From Symbiodinium natans (Eukaryota; Sar; Dinophyceae; Suessiales; Symbiodiniaceae), in NCBI GenBank assembly GCA_905221605.1, contig CAJNDS010000005.1, positions 62,001 to 126,000 on the forward strand: a DNA stretch of 64,000 bases, written 5' to 3'. Below, one piece after another: positions 25,201 through 35,203 of this stretch (the first letter of the stretch is position 1; the number at the start of each line of letters is the position of its first letter). Under the pieces are notes generated by a model that was not told the origin of the DNA, searched no databases, and saw only the letters and a list, made by a program, of their open reading frames with translations. Position numbers and translations under genes: made by a program.

Positions 25201-28200
25201 CAACCACCACAACCACCACGACCCTCCAGGCGCTGCTTGTCCTGGGGTTGCAGACCGCAATGCGCACCAGCATGACAGACTTGTCCAGGTGCTGCAGACG
25301 CAGGCCCTTAAACTGGGGTTCCTCCCGAGCGGAGGCGAGACCAAGCGCTTGGACCATGCTTGCCCGAAGAAAGCCTGAACAACAAATACTTTGCTCCAGG
25401 CCTCGGGCAGCCGTTCTACAAGTCCAGCAGACGTGGGTGGACGAAGCTGACATACAACAAGCAGAACCTGGACTGCAGCGTCAAGGTGTGATTGCGGAGT
25501 GTGGAAAGGCTGCCATCTGCTGTGGGTGAGAGTCATCCGCAGGTGGATGGACACTTGACGGACATCGGTCGTACAGGCCTCAGAAAGGATCAGCAAAGAG
25601 CCCTCGACAGGTGCATCAGTTTGGGGAGCCGGAGTGTTTCCAGGCGCAAGTTGCGGCTAGTTAGCCTTCTGAGGCGATGTAGCGCTCGACTACAAGAACT
25701 CGACCTACGCCAGAGCCAGCGGTGCCTTAACCGTGTCTGGGATGCCCAAGGTGCCTTGACATCTTGGCATGTCGCATGTGAGCAGTATGTCACAATGAGA
25801 GCAAGCAGCCGTGAGTGTGCAGCTGTGCATGTCGAGCCGTGCCAGGTGCAACTCACTAGAAGCTTGGACTAGCTTGGACTCGATGAGATGTGCCGTGATT
25901 GGGCTGTGCATGAGTTGCCCGAAGCAATCAAACTGGTCCGTGTCATTCCGTATCGGTTTCGAGGGGGGTTTGTGCGCCCAGGAACTTACAGCTTCCTTGG
26001 TGATGGCATGGTCTTCAAGGCCAACTTCAAGCTCCGGGCCTTGCAGCCAGTATCCAGCGCGCAGGCCTGGGTGGGCACGGCACGGGCGGCGCGTGTGGCG
26101 CGGGCTGCGCGGGTTTGTCCCACGCATCGCAGAAGAAGCAAGATCAATCGAGACTGCAGCCGGCAGGTGTGGTTGGGGACTTCCGATGACTGGATTGGGA
26201 CATCGGATCGGCCCACGAAGGTCCAAGGTCGGGCTCGGGCCGATGCGGGGGGTTCACATCACCGCACAGATCAGCCGATCAGTGGCCTTTTCTTGTGTAT
26301 TCATGCAGTTAGCAGGTGTCTTTCAAGGAGGCGACTTCGTTCCAGCTCCCCATGGCCGCATCTTGCGAGTGCAATCAGGTGCCGGACGCAAAGTGGGCTG
26401 GAGGATTATCAGTTGTGTCCCCCTCGCATGTGACTGTGAAAAGCAGCGAGACGCGTGTGACACGAGGTGAGGAGGACGTCTTCGTGTACTCGACTCACCC
26501 CGACAGCCACGCTATTATAGAGTCCCACTATGGCCAGTGGGACGACGTGATAGCGGAAGCCTCAGCAACGAGCAGCAAGGAGACCTCCTAGCTCCCTTGC
26601 TTTCAAGGGCGCGACAGAATCGGAGCTCCATAGTTCAACTTCCGATGGAGCCTATGGCATCTACGTCCGGATCCCAGTGCCCGTGTCTTTGCATGTCCTT
26701 GGTCTTCGCCGTGCTGTGCGATGCTGCCCGGTGCTCCAGGTGCCATTTGGCGCACTCGCCGCTGGGGAGAGCAAGTCGGCCAGCATCTACTATGCCGCCC
26801 CTCGCGCTGCAGCCAGACGAGCGACGCAAACCTTACAATGTCACCGTGCAGCCATGTGCAGCCACGAGGCAGCCGATGCTGACAACTTGGCAGAGCTCCT
26901 CCACCAAGCGGAGGCCGCACACAACGCAGGCCTGGAAAGGGCTGAGGGGTTTTAGCCATCATGCCTCCACGTTCCGGCCGTCCCTGCCTGCAGACGTTGT
27001 AAGCACCACGTCTTTACCCACCACGGCCGCGCCCATTACGACCACCACGACCACCACGATCCTCCAGGCGCTGCTTGTCCTGGGGTTGCAGACCGCAATG
27101 CGCACCAGCATGACAGACTTGTCCAGGTGCTGCAGACGCAGGCCCTTAAACTGGGGTTCCTCCCGAGCGGAGGCGAGACCAAGCGCTTGGACCATGCTTG
27201 CCCGAAGAAAGCCTGAACAACAAATACTTTGCTCCAGGCCTCGGGCAGCCGTTCTACAAGTCCAGCAGACGTGGGTGGACGAAGCTGACATACAACAAGC
27301 AGAACCTGGACTGCAGCGTCAAGGTGTGATTGCGGAGTGTGGAAAGGCTGCCATCTGCTGTGGGTGAGAGTCATCCGCAGGTGGATGGACACTTGACGGA
27401 CATCGGTCGTACAGGCCTCAGAAAGGATCAGCAAAGAGCCCTCGACAGGTGCATCAGTTTGGGGAGCCGGAGTGTTTCCAGGCGCAAGTTGCGGCTAGTT
27501 AGCCTTCTGAGGCGATGTAGCGCTCGACTACAAGAACTCGACCTACGCCAGAGCCAGCGGTGCCTTAACCGTGTCTGGGATGCCCAAGGTGCCTTGACAT
27601 CTTGGCATGTCGCATGTGAGCCGTATGTCACAATGAGAGCAAGCAGCCGTGAGTGTGCAGCTGCATGTCGAGCCGTGCCAGGTGCAACTCACTAGAAGCT
27701 TGGACTAGCTTGGACTCGATGAGATGTGCCGTGATTGGGCTGTGCATGAGTTGCCCGAAGCAATCAAACTGGTCCGTGTCATTCCGTATCGGTTTCGAGG
27801 GGGGTTTGTTCGCCCAGGAACTTACAGCTTCCTTGGTGATGGCATGGTCTTCAAGGCCAACTTCAAGCTCCGGGCCTTGCAGCCAGTATCCAGCGCGCAG
27901 GCCTGGGTGGGCATGGCACGGGCGGCGCGTGTGGCGCGGGCTGCGCGGGTTTGTCCCAGGGGCTGAAGCGCATCGCAGAAGAAGCAAGATCAATCGAGAC
28001 TGCAGCCGGCAGGTGTGGTTGGGGACTTCCGATGACTGGATTGGGACATCGGATCGGCCCACGAAGGTCCAAGGTCGGGCTCGGGCCGATGCGGGGGGTT
28101 CACATCACCGCACAGATCAGCCGATCAGTGGCCTTTTCTTGTGTATTCATGCAGTCAGCAGGTGTCTTTCAAGGAGGCGACTTCGTTCCAGCTCCCCATG

Positions 28201-31200
28201 GCCGCATCTTGCGAGTGCAATCAGGTGCCGGACGCAAAGTGGGCTGGAGGATTATCAGTTGTGTCCCCCTCGCATGTGACTGTGAAAAGCAGCGAGATGC
28301 GTGTGACACGAGGTGAGGAGGACGTCTTCGTGTACTCGACTCACCCCGACAGCCACGCTATTATAGAGTCCCACTATGGCCAGTGGGACGACGTGATAGC
28401 GGAAGCCTCAGCAACGAGCAGCAAGGAGACCTCCTAGCTCCCTTGCTTTCAAGGGCGCGACAGAATCGGAGCTCCATAGTTCAACTTCCGATGGAGCCTA
28501 TGGCATCTACGTCCGGATCCCAGTGCCCGTGTCTTTGCATGTCCTTGGTCTTCGCCGTGCTGTGCGATGCTGCCCGGTGCTCCAGGTGCCATTTGGCGCA
28601 CTCGCCGCTGGGGAGAGCAAGTCGGCCAGCATCTACTATGCCGCCCCTCGCGCTGCAGCCAGATGGGCGGTGCACTTGCGGCTTGTGCTGTCAGATATTT
28701 GTTGTCGTGCTTCGACTACCAGAAGCGGGCTGCAGGCCGCCGATGCCGATCGATTGGGGGAGCTGCTCATGCATGCCAGCCAAGCTTCACAACAAGGCAG
28801 CGATGGCCGAAGTCACTCACTCGGCGTTGCAGCCCATGTGCACTGTGTGCGCATCCCGAGATGCCGACACCACGACCACACCAGAACCAGCCGAAGTGGA
28901 ACACGCTCAGTGCTCAGTGCCGTATAGTGCGGTGTGCGCAGTCGGGGGTTGGTGCAAGCAAGCTGATGACAACGTACACGAGGGTTTCTGTCCTAGATCC
29001 TGAAATCCTCGACGATGCAGTTTGACCTTCTCACAGAAGGAGGCATGGACAGGGCTAGACGATCATTTTTTAAGAGCTCTGTGACCCGGTCGTGGAGAAC
29101 TCGTCAGGTCTTGGCGATCCCCTTTACCATTCTGCACTCATGGACTGGACGAAGCTGACTAACGACCATCAGAACATGGAATGCACCGTAAAGGCTTGCC
29201 TTGCCTGATCTTGCCTGGATCTGTCACAATTGCGCTTTCCTACATGTAAAACGAATCGAGAATGTCGATCAGCTCTGCAAGGTGAATGGCAGACCGGTGG
29301 ACTACAACAGCCGGGCTCTTGGAATCCCAGGACACTCGCGCCAAACGCACATGTTAGAGACATCCGCAATGCTTGTTCCTTGCATGTCGAAGTCGCCACA
29401 AGCTTGCTGAGTAGCTCCATAAATGCCGCTTCTCTTGGAAGTTGAATCAATGTCACAGGATGTAGGAATGCGCCAGTTTCTGCCGGTTTTCGTGTCGGTT
29501 GCCCTGCGGCCTGTTAGCGCATCCAAGGCTCTCACGGCCCCCCCCCAGAACTGTGAAGGCTAAAGTTGTCTGCTTTGCACCTGTCCTTTACACCAAGCTC
29601 AGGTGATCCACATGAAGTGTATTTCAGCAACTCGACCTATGCCACAGCCGTTTCGTCATTGTCGTTGGACGGAACTGATGTAGTACCTTGGCCGAGTAGA
29701 CGACCTTCGAAGCCACTCCAGGAGAACTAGGAGCACTACTCGTACTTGTAGTACATTTGCAGTACATTCGGTGTTGTGCCTGAGGCAGTTCTGACACGTC
29801 GCCTGGCTTTAGAAGTGCAACATGCCATAGCGTACCCTGACGCTGATGACATCTGAGTAAGCATTGGCTAAGCATGTGTGTCTGGGCTCAGGGAGATACA
29901 CGTTCCTGGAAGACGGCCTTGTCTTCCGTGCCCAGTTCACTATTGCCGCGCTGGCCGATATCCCAAACCTACAGGCAAGGGACGTGTCGAAATGATGGGA
30001 TGATGGACTGCTTCAAGGGACCGAACGATTGTGAGCTGGCAGCGACTCAGGCAATTTGTTGAGCTACGAATTGAGCCACAAAGTTTGGATGCCGCAGGTG
30101 TGGATGGGAACGTCCAATGACTGGCTTGGGGACAATGACCGGCCCACGAAGGAACAAGGTGGCTCGTTTGCCCCTTTCGGCAAGTTCTCTGCACGATGCT
30201 TCGCAACCCCGGGGGCGGTTTCCGGTTTCCGCCTGCTCTCCTAGGTGCTTTTCACGGGGATGAGTTTATTCCGATGCCAACAGCACAAGTGTTGCGGCTT
30301 CGATCCAGTCCGGCCCTCGATCTTTGCAGAGAGATCCTGTCCAGGCCAGTGCCAAAAGGGATCAAAAGGGCCTAGAGCATTGCGCTCAGGAGGGGACACG
30401 ATGTTCTTCTTCTCGAACCACCCTGACAGCCACGCTATCATTGTGGAGCACTCCGGGCGCTGGCAGGACGTAGACGTTTCTCCGTTTGCAGTGAGAGACT
30501 TTTTCACACATGTCACTCGCATGGTGTTGCGATCACAGCATGGAGCGGTGCCTCAACCACAAAAGGCGCTCACCTCTTCCGCAGCGAGAACATCGGTCGC
30601 CGATGGCGCATATGGCATCTATGTGAGCGTTGCTGCAGCCAGTTCTGTGGTTACGGGACTCACAGAGCCTGGATGTGGTTTGTGAGTGTGGGGGTCGTGT
30701 GCCAAAATGAGGGGTCTTTACGTTGCTTCTGAGGTGCCCTTTGGAAAGTTCTCCTTGGGTGAGACGAAGTCGGCGAGCTTCTTCTATGGGGCACCTCAGC
30801 TTAGTCACCACGTTTTGTCTGCCGCGGTTTAGAGCTTAGAGGACTCCGTGCCCTTTCGTGGCTGGCGGCGTGACAAAGCAAACTTTAGCGATGCTCCGCA
30901 CGGATTGTTTCCAGTCAAGCGTAGCTTGTTGCAAGTGCTGAAAGCATCTGAGAGCAGTGTCAAAGAATAGCTGAGTAGCTTGTTTTCTTTCACGCTTCCG
31001 GCGGCTCCAGCCACGATGCATCCGCGAACACCTAGGCGGCAACGTGTCCTGCAGAAGTTACAGTAGTTGGTTTGCTCATAGCATGTTTGCTCAACGTGAA
31101 ATGTACGGAAATACGGGAGAGATGCAGATTCCTTGTGTAATCGGAATGGAATTTCGTCGTTGTGTGGCTACTTCATCTGAGGCACTGATACAAACGAAGA

Positions 31201-31858
31201 ACGGAAAGGAGTGCGGAGTAGAATAGCCGTCATGACGAAGTCAGTTTGGTCGAGGGTTGGACGTCATCATGCGTCATCATGGGTTTGGCATGGATGCAGA
31301 CGTGAACGGACGAGGTCGCCCCCCTCCCCAAACTTCTCCGCTCCCAGCCCCACGCCCCACCCTCCCCTCCCAGCAACAGAAGTGATCGCATACGGATATC
31401 CTGCTCCAAACGAGCCAGACAGGGCCTAGTTTTGGTTTGGAGCCGACACACCGGCCTTTAGCCCAGCACCGGCTGAGTTGCCTGAGGCGACAGACGCGGA
31501 TCGCGTAGTGGACCTCGTGCCAGCGTCAGCCAGGGTTTTCCGCAATTATCCGATGCCGCCGACGAGGTCCAATCTCTTGGCATCACGGCTGGCACATCTC
31601 GGCATGTCTTTGCGCATACATGTTGTGTTTGCTCACAACGGCGTACTGACCGGTAGCACACTAACCTTTGCGTCGCATATGCATATGTCGCCGTGGCACG
31701 CGTGGAGAGACATGTGGGCAGCAAATTCCTCTGAAGTGGCCGACAAGCTGCTTAAGCTGCACGCGGCTGAGGTACAGGATTACGAGCAATGTCAAGATGG
31801 CTCGGCAAATTCATCTGTGGAGCCTGAGTTCAAGAAGTATCCTTTGTATATGGAATGA
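15213..31858 (+). CDS. Large modular gene with seven repeated domains, function unknown
   Basis: I do not recognise the protein family. Seven modules (A blocks at 16614, 19912, 21741, 23569, 25400, 27238, 29108) each encode about 240 residues through a fixed series of short exons: A (GWTKLTY), C (NSTYA), B (FLGDGMVFKANF), D (GTSDDWIGTSDRPTK), H (GGDFVPVPHGRILRV), I (STHPDSHAIIESHYGQWDD), J (DGAYGIY), E (FGALAAGESKSASIYYA), F (AADADNLAELLHQAEAAH), then a Thr-rich linker. Modules 1-5 are near identical; modules 0 and 6 are diverged but keep exon lengths. I read it as one beads-on-a-string protein because linkers join F to the next A and no spacer separates modules. The alternative is a head-to-tail array of separate genes. 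The start at 15213 is a weak choice; the stop at 31856-31858 ends the last open frame. Confidence 0.7.
16614..19610 (+). CDS. Module 0 of the modular gene (diverged first copy)
   Basis: Homologous exons: A 16614-16696 (QQPFYRSARGWTKLTY), C 17583-17650 (NNFHNATYAEVSS), B 17929-18008 (SFPAETVFRSEFRIKAL), D 18133-18193 (IWMGTSDDWIGTTDTPTK), H 18264-18326 (ASVPHGNVLHVFS), I 19022-19120 (FFFSTHPESHALILSHYG), J ending 19323 (DGAYGVY), E 19391-19460 (GAGESKSVSIFFA) and F about 19542-19610 (LAELLHQAEAAHRAGLE). Introns are longer than in the array (the module spans 3.0 kb against 1.5 kb) and share no obvious sequence with it. Donors after A, B, D, H and J are GC. The F block is already very close to the array copies, so homogenisation reaches back to about 19555. 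Confidence 0.7.
19672..21500 (+). repeat. Array unit 1 (1829 bp)
   Basis: Exons: A 19912-19997, C 20186-20262, B 20489-20571, D 20669-20729, H 20818-20880, I 20970-21068, J ending 21167, E 21243-21314 and F 21372-21446. The Thr-rich linker exon at 19668-19741 straddles the unit start. Exon lengths A 86, C 77, B 83, D 61 and H 63 are the reference for the family. H ends on a GC donor. A and B begin in phase 1 although the preceding visible exons end in phase 0, so at least one small exon per gap is still missing from my model. Confidence 0.85.
21501..23328 (+). repeat. Array unit 2 (1828 bp)
   Basis: Same exon set as unit 1; A is at 21741-21826, B 22318-22400, and H ends 22709 with a GC donor. 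The acceptor before exon A reads tttgatccag instead of tttgccccag. The linker exon 21497-21570 has one Thr codon changed to Ala. Differences from unit 1 are scattered single bases. Confidence 0.85.
23329..25159 (+). repeat. Array unit 3 (1831 bp), mosaic of both subtypes
   Basis: A 23569-23654, B 24148-24230, H ends 24539 with a GC donor. The run CCCC just before the linker acceptor (about 23313) has lost one C; this base lies in the inferred intron, so the protein need not be shifted. The segment near 23976-24060 (gagtgtgcag insertion, gatgtgcc) carries variants of units 4-5, while later exon H keeps the unit 1-3 form, showing that subtype switches fall inside units. Confidence 0.85.
25160..26997 (+). 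repeat. Array unit 4 (1838 bp), second subtype
   Basis: A 25400-25485, B 25982-26064, H ends 26378 with a GT donor. The intron between B and D differs from units 1-3 (cacgggcggcgcg region, about 26078-26150). Exon C reads DVALDY rather than DVTLDV. Upstream of exon A the extended frame contains TAA (near 25309), so coding cannot extend further 5' than the ccag acceptor in this copy. Confidence 0.85.
26998..28663 (+). repeat. Array unit 5 (truncated homology)
   Basis: A 27238-27323, B 27818-27900, H ends 28224 with a GT donor. It shares the second-subtype variants with unit 4 but carries an extra ggggctgaag segment near 27957. Near-identity ends at 28663 within exon E; the F block that follows (28736) is diverged, so the module is completed by older sequence. 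Confidence 0.85.
28736..31858 (+). CDS. Module 6 and C-terminal end of the modular gene (diverged last copy)
   Basis: It starts with the F block completing module 5 (28736, AADADRLGELL) and a Thr/Pro linker at 28857-28911 (TTTTPEPAEVEHAQ). Module 6 exons: A 29108-29193 (DWTKLTNDHQNM), C 29603-29679 (YFSNSTYATAVSS), B 29892-29974 (FLEDGLVFRAQF), D 30098-30158 (VWMGTSNDWLGDNDRPTK), H 30245-30307 (GDEFIPMPTAQVLRL), I 30390-30473 (FFFSNHPDSHAIIVEHSG), J ending 30622, E 30734-30800 (GETKSASFFYGAP) and F about 31487 (EATDADRVVDL). The A, C, B, D and H lengths (86, 77, 83, 61, 63) equal those of the array exactly. A second F-like helix (SEVADKLLKLHAAEVQD) lies near 31728-31786, before the stop at 31856-31858. 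Confidence 0.7.
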
Positions 31859-32110
31859 AAGGGCTTGTCCTGGGGTCACAGAGGGTTGCGGCCGACTGAG
31901 CACTCAGCCATCAATGGGGCTGATGTCGCAATGGGTTGCTTTGTGAGGACTGCGCAAGAGCCGATTTCTGCTGGAATCACATGGCAGTCGTCCATAGCGA
32001 CTGTCGAGTTCCTTGCCTGAGACAATGCCGGAAAGAGAGTTGCAACGCCGGAATGAGGGGTAGTCGGCAGTCTAGCATATGAGCCAGCTCAGGTCCTTTT
32101 CGTTTCAACA
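31859..32110. other. Short spacer between the modular gene and the next gene
   Basis: About 250 bases with no coding signal, consistent with the compact spacing of unidirectional dinoflagellate genes. No spliced-leader relict was recognised. Confidence 0.5.
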
Positions 32111-33927
32111 ATGAGCATCGATGAGCTGAAGAAATACACATGCGGCAAATCTACGTGTGTGGCTGCAGCCAGGCAGACCGGTAGAGCGTCAAGAGAGATG
32201 CTTCGTGAGAGATTCTGGAAGTGAGGACCGCCCAGATCATGTGTGGCCGAACCTATGCCCTGGACACCAGCGGCTCGTTTCTTCAAAGATTTTGCTTCTC
32301 GCGCCCTTCAAGAATCTTCAAGAGCCCTCAAAAGGCGACGAGTCGACTGTCTGAGGTTGGTTGGCACCTGTCTTCTTCTACTACGATCGAAGCCTGGACG
32401 CAACACGGATACGGGTGAACTGTTGTGCTCAGCAAGCAAGATCCAGTAGCCACGCAATCAGTCTGTAGGTCTAAAGAGGAAGAGCTGAAACGCTTAGGAT
32501 ACTGTAGCGACGAATATCACGTGACGGACCTCGTGAATGACCACAGCAGTTGCGAGTTGTCGCTTCTGGACCCGGCGGAAGGGATCTCTTAGTAAAGGGT
32601 TCTAGTACATGCAAGTACCAGTGTGTATGCCGGGTTGCATGTTGCGACTCTTCCGCTTCCGGAGGACAGGCTGGATGGCTTTTGCGAACGAGCGCCTTAC
32701 TCGGTTCCTGTCGCATGCAAGAACGATTTCGGCCAGCAAGTCGCCAAACCATGAAATAAGGTGACGCGCTGTTACACGGAAGCGGGCGCTTTCGCTCCCT
32801 AGCTTGATTTGGGAAGCTCCTGCATGCTCACGAAAGCAAAGCCAGAGCTCAAGGTGCGAAACTGCCGATTGGACCTTGCAACGATGCAGGAGGTTCACGA
32901 TGTTGCTCGAAGCTTACATGCACCCTGCATGACCTGCCAGCTTGAACCTGCTTTTTCAGGATCAGGCAGACATTCTGTTAAACCGTTAAGCCTGTGTGGT
33001 GTTCGGACATGGGGATGCTGAATACTCGACCAGAGACCAGTGCCCGTTCCTTGTCCACGATTGCGCATCTGCCTTGGCTGCTAGGGCTAGGGTGATTGGT
33101 GAAAGTCTGCTGCTGGAAGGTTTGGGCAGTAAACGCTGGAAGAGCCCCTAGAACCTGAAAAGCCGTGAAAGCCCAGGTTAAAAGTCCAAACTCTCAAACC
33201 AGAACAGGCCAAAGCCAATCGAAGCCCTGGAAAACTTCGCTCAAGGGAGTGGAAGGGCCCTTCGACGGATCTCGTCAAGGCGTGTGCGCCAGGGGCATCC
33301 AAACTGGGGGCAAATTCTTTGGAATGCATATTATTTAGAGTTCACCGCATTACTACAGACCAGAACATGAGCAATATTGCAAACCAGAACAGCCAAATTC
33401 AACCAGATCATCTACTGTACTGTCTGCGGCTCAGGTGGAGAGCAAGGGGTGCGCAGATGCTGCGGACCACGCCCTGGGCCCGGAGGGACATTCCCCAATG
33501 CCAACCATATGCTCCCTGAAGCATCAGGGAGCACACTGTGTCCTCAAGCGATCATGATATGTTGGGTGTGTGTGCTCGCTTTCACGCGCTGTCAACCCGG
33601 CCTCCAAGCTGAGGTGCTCGCTGAGTGTGGAGATTACGACAGTATCCGAAGCAGCACTGGTGCAATTCGACAGTACCGGAGCCTCAGCAAAGACTAGGTG
33701 GCAGATTCCTGCAGGATGGAAAGGATCATTTTAAGTCATTTCGAGGGTTCGCTGTTTTAGAGAGTTGGCTTTGAAAACCTTTGCGTATCAACTTGCCGAA
33801 ACTCCTTCTTCCGGCCTCAGTGTGTCGTCACGCTACCGAGCAGAACTTCTCGGGGTGAGGTGTGGAGATCTCATTATTGAGGTTCCTCGTCCCTTCAGGA
33901 CCAACAAGTGCCTGGCACATCCTTCAG
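32111..33927 (+). CDS. 5' part of an unidentified multi-exon gene
   Basis: Family not recognised. A chain of exons is consistent in phase: 32111-32220 (ATG, MSIDELKKYTCGKS, donor GTGAGG), 32469-32582 (SKEEELKRLGYCSDEYHV, GA donor), 32622-32739 (VATLPLPEDRLDGFCERAP, GT donor), 33435-33520 (ADAADHALGPEGHSPMPTIC, GC donor), 33614-33697 (SVEITTVSEAALVQFDSTG, GT donor) and possibly 33899-33927. Split codons at three junctions are restored correctly, which random frames would rarely do. The first exon is Lys/Arg-rich and has no signal peptide. The gene may continue to the stop at 38884. Confidence 0.5.
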
Positions 33928-34204
33928 GCTGAACTGGCCGAATCAGGGGGGCCAGTGCACTTGTGGCCCTGGAGGCTTGCAAGCATGGGCGTGTCAACAA
34001 AACCAATCACAGGTTTCAATCGTTAGCCCCCGGAGCTTCCGCAGATGCGGCCATGCTTGGCCATCCGGAAACATGCAAGAGCTTCCACAGCCTTTGACCA
34101 AGCTGAAGAGCCTTCCTCGAAAGCCTGCAAAGCTCCAGCCAAAAGTTTGAAGCCTCAACTCGAAGCCCTGACGTATAGATCCTTAACCTCTTGTCCTTGT
34201 CCAG

Positions 34205-34293
34205 ATCGACCAAACTGAAAGCAGAAGCGGGGCAGAGAGGGCCACGGAGCTTCACGAAACCAACGCAGCAGGAGCAACAACAATGCTTCGCAC
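34205..34293 (+). CDS. Candidate exon (IDQTESRSGAERATELHETN)
   Basis: An open segment between a ccag acceptor and a GT donor with hydrophilic, helix-like composition and Ala/Glu/Thr-rich codons. It could belong to the gene starting at 32111. It was judged by composition and splice signals only. Confidence 0.3.
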
Positions 34294-35203
34294 GTGCCAC
34301 CTCATTGATGGCAATGGCAGATCCAAGCTGCCAGGAACTGAAACCTCCTAAGAAGTAGAGATGATGTTTGCTGACAGAATGGCCGGCCCTCAAACGGCCG
34401 AATAGTGGCGACCTCAGCCAAGTTCTTCACCCTGCAACAGGCAACGCCAAACCCCAACTCTGGATCCCCAATGCAGCCCCTCGAACGGCCAACCCATGTC
34501 CAGAAGCCAAGACCCAGGAGAGGAAACCTTCCAGGCTGACCCGAAACCCCGAAGAGACCCCAACAACCAGCCGAAAGTCGAGAAATGTGGTGTTGTACTG
34601 CGGTGTTTAACCAGCCGTTTGCCAACTACTAACGAAACATGATTCAGTGTGCTGGTGTCAGAGCTTGCCGCTGAAGGAAGTTCTTCCAGCAGTCTGGATC
34701 AGCGCTACCTTCCCCTGCAGGCACGCCAAATATATTTCCAAGTTTCTAAAGCTGTCGAATCCCATGTAGCTTCTTTTCGGGGGCAGGTGACTTGAGATAT
34801 GCTTCAGGAGTATGCTCTGTCGGGGTTAGGAGTTGGGGTTGGGCATCGTTCAACACACCTGTGCCTATTTTGTACTCCATTGCGCAACCTCGAAGCCAGC
34901 TCTTTGATGTTTGCATTGAAGGGAAGCAGATTAGATGCAGTGTCCTCCGGCGCACTGCGTACCCGTGACTTTTGCAACATTCTCGTGTGTTTGGAGCTTC
35001 GATTTAAGAAAAAACTGGTCGTGCTATTTTCAGCAGCAGAGCTGAAAAGCAATCATGGCGCTTGTTCCGGGCGTGGAATTGGCTGATTCTTCCAAATCTC
35101 CTTACACCGGAAAAGGATTGAGATGTGGTTTCCTCGCTCTCAACTATCAGCGTTTATCGCTGCTAGAGTGACGGATGCCCCCACTCCTTAAGTGGGGGTT
35201 TAC

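Larger units (their letters stand above)
19560..28663 (+). repeat. Tandem array of five 1.83-kb units
   Basis: Near-identical direct repeats with spacing 1829, 1828, 1831 and 1838 bp, measured from the taagcaccacg site (19672, 21501, 23329, 25160, 26998). Exons and introns are equally conserved, so amplification or conversion is recent. Homology stops abruptly at 28663 inside exon E of the fifth unit, where the downstream sequence becomes the diverged type. Sequence variants define two subtypes: units 1-3 (VPVPHG, TIIESH, GC donor after exon H) and units 4-5 (VPAPHG, AIIESH, GT donor). Confidence 0.95.

Noticed and set aside
20239-28316. Repeated long frames such as the 197-, 276- and 136-codon ORFs in each array unit
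   Set aside because: They run through introns and several real exons in the wrong frame and recur only because the DNA is repeated; the conserved exons of modules 0 and 6 show the true frames.
19560-28663. rDNA, tRNA cluster, CRISPR or satellite DNA as explanation for the array
   Set aside because: No rRNA or tRNA-like sequence, no short repeat-spacer pattern, and the unit contains protein exons with conserved lengths in diverged flanking copies.
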